Below are positions 7,198 to 16,502 of a stretch of DNA of 64,000 nucleotides, piece after piece (the stretch's first letter is position 1; every line of letters starts with the position of its first letter). Origin of the DNA: DATDEW01 sp046590205 (GTDB lineage: Bacteria; Bacteroidota; Ignavibacteria; Palsa-1295); the NCBI GenBank assembly GCA_046590205.1, contig JBKJTT010000079.1, positions 1 through 64,000 of the forward strand, written 5' to 3'. The notes under the pieces were generated by a model. It saw only the letters and a program-made list of their open reading frames with translations, was not told the origin of the DNA and did not search any database. A program made the position numbers and the translations under genes.

Positions 7198-7496
7198 CGA
7201 TAGGTGCCTATCGAAAATTGCGAAAATGAGCGAGAAACGGCATTTTGGCTGATTTGCGAAGATTATCTTGTTGATTTGTAATGGGTTACAGGGTATTTTG
7301 CCCGAGCATCTTGCAGGATGTGGGTCAGATTTCGTATATTTGTATGTCGAAGTTTGACAATTCCCGTAAGTCCTTTGTTTATGTCGCATCTTAGATTCCT
7401 CGTCGCTTCGCTCGCTCGGAATGACATATCCCACTAAACGCCTGACCGTCTAAACCCCTAAACGTCCCTTTTTCACATGTGTAAATTTATAGCACC
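7198..7496 (-). repeat. Dispersed ~300-base element, copy A
   Basis: Read on the minus strand, this runs from GGTGCTATAAATTTACAC (7496-7479) through TGTCATTCCGA...GAGGAATCT, TGCAAGATGCTC (7315-7304) and AGATAATCT (7268-7260) to the palindrome CGATAGGCACCTATCG (7213-7198). The same landmarks occur in the same order and almost the same total length in copy B on the plus strand at 32969-33260. Confidence 0.65.
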
Positions 7497-7807
7497 ATAC
7501 GTTACCCGTACCCCGACAGCCACCCAAGAGTGGGGGAAGATGGGAGTGAGAGTGCACAATTATAATGTTGATTTATATAGTGTTTATGGGGGAAGTTTGA
7601 CGTTTTGAGGAGTGGTGAGGCAAAGAGAATTAACGGAAATGCAGATAATGTGTTATATTTGCAGGAGAGGGGTGTGTAGGTCGGAAAAGATTTTTTGGGA
7701 AATTTTGGGATGAGGTGTAACTATGCCCCCTTCCAACGCATTTACAATATAACCGCGCTGTCCCTGCGGCAAGTTTTTTTTACTCATAACGTACTACTTA
7801 ACTCATT

Positions 7808-9577
7808 ATGAAAACTTATTTACGTCTTATGTTGAGCCTCGCAGCAATTGCGATGCTTCTCTTATCCTCGACCGCGAACGCGCAATGCCCGTTCTGGTTT
7901 AGCAGTGATGCCAAGGAGATCGTTCTTCAATCAAAGAATGGTGCTGCGGCTTCTCAAACGTTCTATGTGAAGAGTCTCGCAGACGGCGCATCGACCGCAC
8001 AGATCACAATCGGTGGCGTTGATGCAGCACAGTTCACCGTAGAACCCTCAACACTTGAATTCACAGGAATTCATCAGAAAAAAGAAATTAAGATCACCTA
8101 CACACCTGCTTCAAATACAGCCCGAGCATCTGCTACTCTTTCAGTATCAGGCATGGGAATGGTTTGTTATTCCGGTGCACTTGTCGGCGCAATCGGTGAC
8201 GGTAATCCCGCAGGTGATAAGAAGATCGTTGTTGACCCAATGCAGTACGTATTCCCTGCTACTGCTGTAGGAGATGAATCCTGCAAAGAGTTTACGATCT
8301 ACAACAAAGGTGCTGTATCAGCGTGGATCTCCGGATGGTCACTGATGACTGACTGGGAAGGTGACTTCTCAACCGATCCTACAACAGCAGATATCAAAGA
8401 GATCAAAGCCGGAGAGAGCTTGAAGATAAAGGTATGTTACAAGCCAATCGAGGAGCGCACCGGCGCAGTATCAGGTTACTTGGTAATCAACTACAGCTTT
8501 GAACAGAATCCGGCTGAATGGCATGCGATTAAGGCATGGTTCGGCACCAAGAAAGAGGACATCAATACAAAGTCTTGCTTAAAGCAGTCTGAAGCGGGTA
8601 TGGATGACTGGCGCGGACAGGTTGTACTTGATTCAACAGGCAACCGTGTATTGACCATTGTTAATCCAACAGACCGCGACATCGTCATTACAAGCTTTAC
8701 TATTGATGGCGAAGATGCGAATGCATTCGTTGTAACCCTTACAACACCGGTGACGATTGCTGCCAATAGCACACTTGAAATACCATTCACTTTTACACCG
8801 TTTGCTACATCAGCAGGAACGGCAAAAGAGAAGTACTTCGCGTATGTCATCCTCAACTTGCAGGCAGACGGCACGACCCTTTGCACAAGCTTCAAGGCCA
8901 TGGTTTATGGATATTCAATCTATATTCATAACGGCGACAAAGATTCTACCAAGAACACTGTCGGTATCCCGATCTTTGGAAAAGAAAAGACGACCATCGG
9001 TCTTTCAAACCGCGGTATCAAAGAAAGCTATACACTTTTATTCTACAACAACCTTGACGTTGATGTAACAGTAAAAGAGATCTACATGAAGGTCGGCGAG
9101 TTCTTTAAGGTCAGCGAGACATCACCTGCATCACTTCCATTCGTCTTGAAGCCGGGTGAAGAGATGACCGTAACCGTCAGCTACGAGTCAACTGATAAGT
9201 TGATCCATAAAGATGCACTTGTCATCATTGCTGATCATGCTGCAACGACTATCGAAATCGATCTCGAAGGCGGCGACTTTGCAGCACTTTCCGTGAAGCA
9301 GACTCTTCCTGCCGGTGTAGCGATCTTCGTATCACCGAACCCTGCACAAAGCGACGTGAAGGTTGACTTCGCAGGTACGACCCATGCAAACATCGAAGTG
9401 ATGGATATGCTCGGCAACACAGTTGCACGCGGCGAGACATCAGGCGATTGGACATGGAATGGCAAGACCGTTGGTGGCACAGTAGCTGCAAATGGTGCTT
9501 ACATCATTCGCATCGTTGGCACAAGCATCAGCGGTGAGCAGTTCGTAACATCGAAGAGAGTTATCCTCCAGAAATAA
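7808..9577 (+). CDS. T9SS type A sorting-domain protein with choice-of-anchor-D-like repeats
   Basis: A 589-residue secreted protein. A signal peptide (LMLSLAAIAMLLLSSTANAQ) precedes several Ig-like modules of the choice-of-anchor-D/ASH type, recognisable by repeated FTVEPSTLEF, GDESCKEFTIYNKG, TIANPT-like and ITYTP/VCYKP strand endings. The C-terminal domain from about residue 510 (VSPNPAQSDVKV, VMDMLGNTVARG, FVTSKRVILQK) is a type A T9SS sorting signal. It resembles the repeat protein at 1976 in overall plan but lacks the CxxRQT module starts. The gene stands alone and is followed by a bidirectional terminator. Its biological role is not evident from sequence. Confidence 0.8.
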   Translation: MKTYLRLMLSLAAIAMLLLSSTANAQCPFWFSSDAKEIVLQSKNGAAASQTFYVKSLADGASTAQITIGGVDAAQFTVEPSTLEFTGIHQKKEIKITYTPASNTARASATLSVSGMGMVCYSGALVGAIGDGNPAGDKKIVVDPMQYVFPATAVGDESCKEFTIYNKGAVSAWISGWSLMTDWEGDFSTDPTTADIKEIKAGESLKIKVCYKPIEERTGAVSGYLVINYSFEQNPAEWHAIKAWFGTKKEDINTKSCLKQSEAGMDDWRGQVVLDSTGNRVLTIVNPTDRDIVITSFTIDGEDANAFVVTLTTPVTIAANSTLEIPFTFTPFATSAGTAKEKYFAYVILNLQADGTTLCTSFKAMVYGYSIYIHNGDKDSTKNTVGIPIFGKEKTTIGLSNRGIKESYTLLFYNNLDVDVTVKEIYMKVGEFFKVSETSPASLPFVLKPGEEMTVTVSYESTDKLIHKDALVIIADHAATTIEIDLEGGDFAALSVKQTLPAGVAIFVSPNPAQSDVKVDFAGTTHANIEVMDMLGNTVARGETSGDWTWNGKTVGGTVAANGAYIIRIVGTSISGEQFVTSKRVILQK

Positions 9578-9601
9578 TCTGGAACGTTGACATCTGAAAC
9601 G

Positions 9602-9629
9602 GAAAAGCGGGGCATATGCCCCGCTTTTC
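9602..9629. terminator. Bidirectional terminator between convergent genes
   Basis: A perfect 14-bp palindrome, GAAAAGCGGGGCAT with ATGCCCCGCTTTTC, flanked by A and T runs on both strands. It serves the T9SS protein gene on the plus strand and the arginase-family gene on the minus strand, whose stop codon begins at its edge. Confidence 0.85.
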
Positions 9630-10543
9630 TATCTTTGAAGATACCCGCTGATGAAGTTTGCGATCATCCTCGCCGCAAGTCGGCACGTCCTTCCGTCATT
9701 ATCATAGCCCGGACTTACTTCAACAATATCAAAAACTCTCGTCGAGTTATTCTGCCCCGCGGCAAATGACATAGCCAGTGCGTGTTCAGCAGTAAAACCT
9801 ATTGGCGACGGAGCGCTGCAACCCGGCGCATCACTTGAACGGATTGAATCAATATCGAAAGTAACGTAGTAGGGAAGTTCAGATGAAGTAAGTATGTCTG
9901 AGAACCGTGAGATAATTTCTTCATCAAAGTAGAGTTCATCGAAGAACTCAAGCGATGCTCCTTGGTCAGTTACCCAATCATAATGTTCTTTGGAATAAGC
10001 AAACGACTGAATACCATATTCAGTGAAGTTCTTTCCATCAAGGATACCTTCTTCGATAAGCAGTCTAAAACTCGAACCTGAATGATGCCTGCCGTCTTTC
10101 TTTGGTCTGACATCAAGATGAGCATCAAGGTTGATAAGTGAAAATGGTTTGTTGCCGATAGCATTGAACATTCCTTTTGCCAATGGATAAGTTACGTCAT
10201 GTCCGCCTCCGAGAGCTATGATAACAGTGCCATCATTGAGGTATTGACGAACCATCGCTTCGGCACTATCATGAATCTCTTCAAGAGTTTCGCCATGAGC
10301 ATTGCCTGCATCAAGAATTGTAATATCGAGAGCTGAACGTTCTGCTAAAGGATGATTATTCGGAGTTAGCTTTCCGAGGTAGCTTCTGATTGCATCTGGC
10401 GCATGGGACGCACCGGTTCTGCCTCCGTTCCGTCTGATACCTTCATCAGTCGGTACTCCAATAATAACAATATCAGCTACTCTGTCATCAAGTGTATCAG
10501 GAGTTAGGATGATATCTGTAAAGCGGGGATCGGTATTATTCAT
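9629..10543 (-). CDS. Arginase/agmatinase/formiminoglutamase family hydrolase
   Basis: A 304-residue ureohydrolase-fold enzyme. The binuclear manganese site is complete: GGGHDVTYP (His115), DAHLD (Asp140, His142, Asp144) and FDIDS (Asp230, Asp232). The HHSGSSFR segment is closer to formimidoylglutamase (HutG) than to true arginase, but the substrate cannot be fixed; no other histidine-degradation gene is in the window. I place the start at the ATG 10543, which overlaps the end of the exporter permease gene by eight bases. A longer frame reaching 10732 would lie wholly inside that gene and is rejected. The tight overlap implies translation coupled to the permease. Confidence 0.8.
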   Translation of the reverse strand: MNNTDPRFTDIILTPDTLDDRVADIVIIGVPTDEGIRRNGGRTGASHAPDAIRSYLGKLTPNNHPLAERSALDITILDAGNAHGETLEEIHDSAEAMVRQYLNDGTVIIALGGGHDVTYPLAKGMFNAIGNKPFSLINLDAHLDVRPKKDGRHHSGSSFRLLIEEGILDGKNFTEYGIQSFAYSKEHYDWVTDQGASLEFFDELYFDEEIISRFSDILTSSELPYYVTFDIDSIRSSDAPGCSAPSPIGFTAEHALAMSFAAGQNNSTRVFDIVEVSPGYDNDGRTCRLAARMIANFISGYLQR

Positions 10544-11759
10544 ATCGCAATGCTTCGATAGGATCCATCCGAGATGCCTTACGGGCAGGGTAGTATCCGA
10601 AGAAGACGCCAACAACTGCAGCAGCAGCGAACGAGAGAGCGGTTGCAACCGGGGATATAAAAAGTGTCCAGCCGTTATTTGCAGAGATCCAAGCACTTGC
10701 TCCATATCCAAGAGCGATACCGATACTGCCACCGATGAGCGATAGTGCCATAGCTTCGGTCAAAAACTGAATCATGATATTTGACCGCTTCGCACCAAGC
10801 GACTTACGAATACCAATTTCTCTGGTACGTTCAGTAACTGTAACAAGCATGATGTTCATAATGCCGATACCACCGACAAGAAGCGAGATGATAGCTGCGT
10901 TACGTAAGAGGGAAGTCATCGTATTAGAACTGGCTTCTGAAGATGCGGCAAGTTCTGTTTGTGAGCGAACCTGAAAGTCATTATCATCAGCGGGCTGTAG
11001 CTTATGAGTCTGTCGTAATGCCGCAGTAACTTCCTCGGTTACAGCTTCAGTTACATCGGCACTGATCGCCGAAGCAATAATAGTATTGACGTATTGATCG
11101 CCTTTGATCTTTTTAGCTACAGTTGAAACCGGTGCAAGAATAATATCGTCTTGGTCAGTACCGAATGAGTTCGTACCTTTCTCTTCGAGTACTCCGACGA
11201 CAGTGAATGGTAGTTTCTTTATTCTGATACTGGCACCGACCGGGTCTCTGCCATCTGTGAATAATGATTTAACTACAGTTGTACCCAGTACACATACTTT
11301 TTTTGAGCCGCGAACATCCATCTCGCTAAAGAATGCACCACTTGTCAATTTCCAATTTCGCACTTCAAGATACCCTTCGGTTGTGCCGTTGATACGAGTT
11401 GACCAATTCGTATTTCCTGCAACGACCTGTACCGATGAGCTTATGATAGGTGCAACTGCACTTAAGAGCGTTGACTTTTGCATTACCTTCACATCTTCGA
11501 GTGTAAGCTTATTTGCAGAGCCGGCTCCGCCGGAAGCGCCGCCCATAAATGTTGCTCCCGGGTAAACAGTAACGACATTCGTACCCATTGACTGTATCTG
11601 ATCACTAACAGCTTTTTTTGCACCGGAGCCAATTGCTGTCATTGTAATCACTGCCGCAACGCCAATGATAATACCGAGCATTGTTAATGCTGCGCGAACT
11701 TTGTTCGCAATGAGCGATTGAATCGCCATGACAAAACTTGATGCAAAAGTAGTGATCAT
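10536..11759 (-). CDS. MacB-like ABC transporter permease (MacB_PCD/FtsX)
   Basis: A 407-residue inner-membrane permease. An N-terminal transmembrane helix (VRAALTMLGIIIGVAAVITM) is followed by a large periplasmic domain of MacB_PCD type and then the FtsX-like three-helix membrane domain starting at about residue 285, which contains the hallmark TERTREIGIRKSLGAK. These proteins use mechanotransmission to drive export or lipoprotein traffic. The N-terminal ATPase domain of true MacB is absent, so an ABC ATPase must be supplied from elsewhere. The membrane fusion protein gene is one base upstream and the arginase-family gene overlaps the 3' end. Confidence 0.88.
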   Translation of the reverse strand: MITTFASSFVMAIQSLIANKVRAALTMLGIIIGVAAVITMTAIGSGAKKAVSDQIQSMGTNVVTVYPGATFMGGASGGAGSANKLTLEDVKVMQKSTLLSAVAPIISSSVQVVAGNTNWSTRINGTTEGYLEVRNWKLTSGAFFSEMDVRGSKKVCVLGTTVVKSLFTDGRDPVGASIRIKKLPFTVVGVLEEKGTNSFGTDQDDIILAPVSTVAKKIKGDQYVNTIIASAISADVTEAVTEEVTAALRQTHKLQPADDNDFQVRSQTELAASSEASSNTMTSLLRNAAIISLLVGGIGIMNIMLVTVTERTREIGIRKSLGAKRSNIMIQFLTEAMALSLIGGSIGIALGYGASAWISANNGWTLFISPVATALSFAAAAVVGVFFGYYPARKASRMDPIEALRYE

Positions 11760-11760
11760 A

Positions 11761-13053
11761 TTACATCCTTCTCATCGCTCTACCACCAGGTTGTTGCTGG
11801 TTCAACGGATTGCTGCCTGAGGTTGTGGGCTTACTACCGATCACGATAGACCCGACGGCAATACTATCGCCTACAGATAAAGTACTCCCTTCGATAAGTA
11901 TTTCTGTATAATTACCGTCTGTAAGACCTGTCTTAACTCTGATTGGTTCGTACGGAGATTCCTTACCATCTTTAGTCATAGTTTTCTTTTTGAAGATCAT
12001 CCCGAAGTTCTCGCTTCCGCCTTTTTTGCGTTCACCACCCATACCACCGCCGGGTCTTCCTGATCGTTTGCCGGTATCACTCTCGGAGACGGGCGGTTTG
12101 AAACGAAGTGCTGCGGCAGGAACGCGAAGCACTTCTTCTTTCGATTCACTGATTATAGTAGTGGTTGCCGTCATACCAGGCAATAGCTTTAAGTTATCGT
12201 TCGAAGCAGATACGATCACACTATAGGTAACAACATTCTGGAGCGTTGTGGGGCTGATACGAACCATAGAAACGTTACCATTAAAGGTTTGACCGGGGAA
12301 TGCATCTACAGTAAAGGTTGCTGATTGTCCTGATCTTACTTCGCCCACATCTGCTTCATCAACACTGACCTGCACTTCCATCATTGAAAGGTCTTCGGCA
12401 ATGATAAAAAGCACTGGGGCATTCAAGCTCGCAGCAACAGTTTGACCTACATCAACATTACGGGATACAACGGTACCACTGATAGGAGAGCGAATAGTTG
12501 TGTAGCTAAGATTCACTCGTGCCCGATCAAGAGCGGCGCGAGTCTGGGAGAGTGATGCAGTCAATGAATTTACTTTCGTTGTTGCAACCTCATACTCAGC
12601 TCTTGAGATAAGGTCTTTTTTTACAAGCTCATTTGCACGATTAGCTTCGGTCTTTGCATTCTCAAGTTCAGATCTTGCACGTTCGTGATTAGCTTCGGCT
12701 TCTTTGACGGCTGCTTGATAGAATGTAGGGTCAAGCTGTGCAACGACCATCCCGGCATTTACATGACTATTAAAATCACAATAAAGCGCACGAATCGTAC
12801 CTGATACTTGGCTTCCGACCTGGACGGTCTTTGTTGCTTGAAGCGTACCGGTTGCAGATATGGATTTTATGACATCTCCTTTATCAACTGCACCATACCT
12901 GATTATTGGCTTCGGTGCCGGTTCTTCTTGCATAAAGAAATACCAATACCCACTGCCTGCAATAACCAACAGGAGGATAATCGTTACCCACTTGCGGACG
13001 CTCTTTTTACGTTTCTTTGCAGTTATCGCCTGATTGAGATTTTTCTGTTCCAT
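11761..13053 (-). CDS. MacA-like membrane fusion protein (HlyD family)
   Basis: A 430-residue periplasmic adaptor. A basic N-terminus and one transmembrane anchor (KWVTIILLLVIAGSGYWYFF) precede a split biotinyl-lipoyl domain (VGSQVSGTI, then YTTIRSPISGTVVSRNVDVG) around a helical hairpin rich in Ala/Glu, then beta-barrel and membrane-proximal domains (LLPGMTATTTI). This is the adaptor of MacAB-TolC type exporters. A Gly/Arg/Lys-rich insertion at about 325-345 (RSGRPGGGMGGERKKGG) and a Gly/Arg tail are unusual. It is first in a minus-strand unit with the permease; no TolC-like outer-membrane channel is next to it. Confidence 0.88.
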   Translation of the reverse strand: MEQKNLNQAITAKKRKKSVRKWVTIILLLVIAGSGYWYFFMQEEPAPKPIIRYGAVDKGDVIKSISATGTLQATKTVQVGSQVSGTIRALYCDFNSHVNAGMVVAQLDPTFYQAAVKEAEANHERARSELENAKTEANRANELVKKDLISRAEYEVATTKVNSLTASLSQTRAALDRARVNLSYTTIRSPISGTVVSRNVDVGQTVAASLNAPVLFIIAEDLSMMEVQVSVDEADVGEVRSGQSATFTVDAFPGQTFNGNVSMVRISPTTLQNVVTYSVIVSASNDNLKLLPGMTATTTIISESKEEVLRVPAAALRFKPPVSESDTGKRSGRPGGGMGGERKKGGSENFGMIFKKKTMTKDGKESPYEPIRVKTGLTDGNYTEILIEGSTLSVGDSIAVGSIVIGSKPTTSGSNPLNQQQPGGRAMRRM

Positions 13054-13182
13054 TGAAGGTATCTAACGCATTCGGGCGTGAGTAGGTTTTGCGGTTTTTC
13101 CACTCAACAGTATTGCTAAACCATTACGGGGATTTGGCTTGTTAACAAAAGTTGTGTTTTTTCATCTTACTAAATTCTTTGT

Positions 13183-15537
13183 ATGAAGTTTCGTTACTTA
13201 TTACCACTACTTATCGCTGTATCCTCTATTGTTAGCAATGGGATAGCTCAAACTCAATGGCAATGGCTGCACCCAAAGCCCCAAGGAAATACGCTTCGCG
13301 GAGTTATCGTAAAAACTGACAGTCTTGGTGTTGCAGTTGGTGATGGCGGAACAATCATGCGCCGAGTTGGCGGCAGTTTTTCTCCGGTGACCTACCCTAC
13401 AATTCATGGTCTTCGCTCTGTCTCGCGTTATGTTGATACGATGTATATTGTCGGTGACTCCGGCTATATCTTCAAGTCGATTAATAACGGAGAAACGTGG
13501 ACAAATAAATCATATTCCGGTAGTAAAGTATTCTTGAATGCAACAGCTGCCCGCAACAAAGATAACGCTTGGGCTGCGGGTGATTCGGGTATCATACTTT
13601 ATACTACTAATGGCGGCACATCATGGTCAAAACAATCGAATAGCTCAAAAGCGAAGATTCGCGATTTCACATGGGCTAGACAGTCGGCTTATGCATGTGG
13701 CGATTCAGGTACGTTAATGCGAGGTAGTTTCTATGGAATATCTGGGTGGGGCAAATACACTGTGCCTGTTCGTTTTCCACTTCGTGGTATTTCGATGGAT
13801 ACCAATAACGTTTATGCTGTAGGTGATTCTGGTTACATTTTGCGGCATAGTTTTCTTGACCAAAATATTATTGCAGATACAGTTCTTAACTCCTCAATAA
13901 ATTATTATGATGTTGCATCATGGGAGAACTATGTAATAGTTGTTGGCTCTAATGGTACGATCCGGCGCTCAAATGACACAGGATACACATGGACGACACC
14001 AACATCACATGCAACTGAAAGTATCAATCATGTAGAGCTTGCTTCCAACTTTGAAACATCAGGTGTTGCTTGGGCTGTTGGTGATGATGGATTATTTCTT
14101 CGCTCTGCAAACTATGGTGTATCGTGGACTCGGCTTGATAGCGGTACAAGAGGAGTAATTAATGCAGTTGACCGCTCACCAAATGGGAAGATGTATGGCA
14201 CAAGTAATGCCGGTATAGTCTATACTTCTACAAATGATGGTATTACGTGGCGACGGGACTCAATAAATGTAGTCGGTGCGCGATTTCTTGATATTGATTT
14301 TGACAATAACGGCTTCGGACTTCTCTCAACCTATGACAATAAAGTTCTTCGTACCCTTGATTCGGGTAAGACATGGACAGCTCATACGGTTGGAGCAAGT
14401 GGCGTACTTATTCTCGGAATTGCCGTTGATGGCAGCAATGCTCTTGCTTGTGGTTCAGGTGGGAAGATGTATCTGACGACAAACCAAGGCAACACATGGA
14501 CGCTAAAGACATCAAATACCACTGATATTCTTTATGACGTTGATCTTGAGGGAACACGTGGCATCGGTTGTGGTGAGCAAGGAAGTATTGTCTATTCTAC
14601 TAATGGTGGAGCTACATGGACGAAAGCAACATCCGGTACTTCAGCGCGTTTTCAGCGCGTTGGATTTGCTGGGACCAGCGCGGTAGCGATAGCAGTTGCA
14701 CAAGGCGGCGGGATCCATCGCACAACAAATGGAGGATCATCATGGTCATCGGTAACAAGCGCCACAACAAAACACTTGAATGATATTCGTTTTCGCGATG
14801 ATAAGCATGGACTTATAGTCGGTGATGGTGGCACAATACTCAAGACAAACAACGGCGGATCTACATGGAAAAAAGATACGAGCAATACAGTTAATGATTT
14901 AAAAGGGTCAATCATTATGGATGCAGATAATGCATTCGTAATCGGTAGCAAGACTACCGTTCTATATACATCGAACTCAATGCTTCCGGTAGAGCTAATT
15001 AGTTTTAGCGGAAGACGCACAGAGAATGATGTTGTGCTTTCATGGAGTGTATCGACCGAAAAGAATTCATCACACTATGAACTCTACCGCAACAGCGATA
15101 ACTTGTGGGAGAGCGTTGGAAGGATTTCTGCGCAAGGAAATTCCGCACATTTTGATTACTCTTATGTAGATGTAAATGCTCCGACATCACACCTTCAATA
15201 TCGCCTCAAGCAGTTTGACCTTGACGGTTCAGAGCATGACCTGGGAGTTGTAACGCTTGGTGCATCGACAGCACCTGTTGATTTGTCGCTTTTGGTATTT
15301 CCGAATCCTATGGTGCTTAGTGGCTCTATTAGTTTCTCACTGCCCGAAACCTCCGAAGCGACGCTTTTGCTTGTTGATATATCAGGAAGAAAAGTATCTA
15401 TGATTGCAATTGGAGAATATATCGGTGGGAATTACACCATTCCATTCGACGTAATTGGCATATCATCGGGAAATTATCTGCTCATTCTTGAAACCAAGAG
15501 CGGAAAAATAACGAAGAACGTTATTATCACAAAATAA
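13183..15537 (+). CDS. YCF48/BNR-repeat protein with T9SS type A sorting domain
   Basis: A 784-residue secreted protein. After a signal peptide (LLPLLIAVSSIVSNGIAQ) there are about ten YCF48/BNR-type blades, each with a VGDSG or VGDGG turn and a TSWS/GKTWT-like end (for example IVGDGGTILKTNNGGSTW), predicted to fold as beta-propellers. A fibronectin-like stretch follows, then the sorting domain from about residue 705 (VFPNPMVLSGSI, LVDISGRKVSM, KNVIITK). Such proteins are common T9SS cargo of unknown role. The stop codon shares a base with the NAD kinase start, a surprising coupling of a surface protein to a cofactor enzyme. Confidence 0.82.
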   Translation: MKFRYLLPLLIAVSSIVSNGIAQTQWQWLHPKPQGNTLRGVIVKTDSLGVAVGDGGTIMRRVGGSFSPVTYPTIHGLRSVSRYVDTMYIVGDSGYIFKSINNGETWTNKSYSGSKVFLNATAARNKDNAWAAGDSGIILYTTNGGTSWSKQSNSSKAKIRDFTWARQSAYACGDSGTLMRGSFYGISGWGKYTVPVRFPLRGISMDTNNVYAVGDSGYILRHSFLDQNIIADTVLNSSINYYDVASWENYVIVVGSNGTIRRSNDTGYTWTTPTSHATESINHVELASNFETSGVAWAVGDDGLFLRSANYGVSWTRLDSGTRGVINAVDRSPNGKMYGTSNAGIVYTSTNDGITWRRDSINVVGARFLDIDFDNNGFGLLSTYDNKVLRTLDSGKTWTAHTVGASGVLILGIAVDGSNALACGSGGKMYLTTNQGNTWTLKTSNTTDILYDVDLEGTRGIGCGEQGSIVYSTNGGATWTKATSGTSARFQRVGFAGTSAVAIAVAQGGGIHRTTNGGSSWSSVTSATTKHLNDIRFRDDKHGLIVGDGGTILKTNNGGSTWKKDTSNTVNDLKGSIIMDADNAFVIGSKTTVLYTSNSMLPVELISFSGRRTENDVVLSWSVSTEKNSSHYELYRNSDNLWESVGRISAQGNSAHFDYSYVDVNAPTSHLQYRLKQFDLDGSEHDLGVVTLGASTAPVDLSLLVFPNPMVLSGSISFSLPETSEATLLLVDISGRKVSMIAIGEYIGGNYTIPFDVIGISSGNYLLILETKSGKITKNVIITK

Positions 15538-16502
15538 TGAAGAGACGCTACGGCATTATAGCAAATGTTTTCAAAACCGAAGCCCGCGATGCCGCCCGAG
15601 AGTTGGCTTCATTGCTTATTTCCGCAGGTGCGAAAGAGTGTACTGTCCTCGAAGGAATAGATGTAGAGGGCGTAGAGCGAGTTCGACAAAACGCTTCGCT
15701 TCTTGAAATTGCCGCATCATCAGATATAGTATTTTCTGTCGGTGGTGATGGCACGATGCTTTCTGCCGCTCGTGCTATTATGCGAGCTAACTCGAAAGCT
15801 GAACTTGTTGGTGTAAATCTTGGCAAGATGGGTTTCCTCGCAGAGAACCCACCCGATGAACTTCCGGATATTATCAAAGAACTTGTATCAGGAGAGATTA
15901 AAAGGGAAGAACGGGCATTCATTCAGTCATCTGTCGTAAGTGAGAGTACTCATGAAAACGGTGTTACTATTAAACGGGATATTCTTCATAGCGACAAAGA
16001 AGGAAGTACGTCTGATTGTGTCGAGCTTCATGCACTCAATGAATTTGTTATAGATAACTTCGGCTCAACACGAATGTTGACGCTCGATATTTCTATTGAT
16101 GGTGCACTCCTTGGTACTCTTCGTGCCGATGGACTTATCATTGCTACTCCTACCGGTTCAACGGGGTATGCGTTGAGTGCCGGGGGACCTATCGTTGAAC
16201 CCACAAGTCCGGTACATATTATTACGGCTATCGCGCCGCATTCATTGACAGTACGTCCGCTCATTATATCTAATACATCAGAGATTATTATTCGCGTAAC
16301 ATCTGAAGCGGCAACACCTGCTCTAATTGTAGCAGACGGACAGGAAGAAGTGATAGTAGAGACACCTGCTACGGTTACGATTACGAAATATCCAAGCACG
16401 CTACATCTATTACGTAGAAAAGATCATAGCTACTTTGATTTATTACGTACAAAACTTCTCTGGAGCGCCGATGTCCGGGAGCGCGGAAAAGGACGTTGGT
16501 AG
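15537..16502 (+). CDS. nadK: NAD kinase
   Basis: A 321-residue enzyme that phosphorylates NAD to NADP. The GGDGT motif appears as FSVGGDGTMLSAAR, and the glycine-rich conserved segment as TPTGSTGYALSAGGPIV, both diagnostic of the family. The strand LNEFVIDN is also typical. It is longer than most bacterial homologues (about 290) because of an insertion of roughly 20 residues around positions 140-160 (ESTHENGVTIKRDILH and on). The ATG overlaps the preceding stop (TAATG). The gene converges with cdsA, stop codons adjacent. Confidence 0.93.
   Translation: MKRRYGIIANVFKTEARDAARELASLLISAGAKECTVLEGIDVEGVERVRQNASLLEIAASSDIVFSVGGDGTMLSAARAIMRANSKAELVGVNLGKMGFLAENPPDELPDIIKELVSGEIKREERAFIQSSVVSESTHENGVTIKRDILHSDKEGSTSDCVELHALNEFVIDNFGSTRMLTLDISIDGALLGTLRADGLIIATPTGSTGYALSAGGPIVEPTSPVHIITAIAPHSLTVRPLIISNTSEIIIRVTSEAATPALIVADGQEEVIVETPATVTITKYPSTLHLLRRKDHSYFDLLRTKLLWSADVRERGKGRW

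Larger units (their letters stand above)
6909..7807. other. Long non-coding interval: tRNA remnant, hairpin cluster, dispersed repeat
   Basis: About 900 bases without a credible gene. From left to right: a tRNA-Thr remnant, a run of perfect hairpins (7076-7213), one copy of a dispersed 300-base element on the minus strand (7198-7496), and a TGTTGATTTATAT motif (7566) shared with two other intergenic regions. The last 100 bases should hold the promoter of the following gene. Short open frames here are explained by the repeats. Confidence 0.7.

Noticed and set aside
7076..7213. CRISPR-like array
   Set aside because: The hairpins differ from one another in sequence and spacing; there are no regular repeats with unique spacers.
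7165..7434. Open frame of 89 codons on the minus strand
   Set aside because: Falls inside repeat copy A and carries the related GYVIPSERSDEE peptide; no protein family fits.
10544..10732. Long 5' extension of the arginase-family reading frame
   Set aside because: It lies entirely inside the permease gene and encodes a segment with no ureohydrolase similarity; the ATG at 10543 fits the family start.
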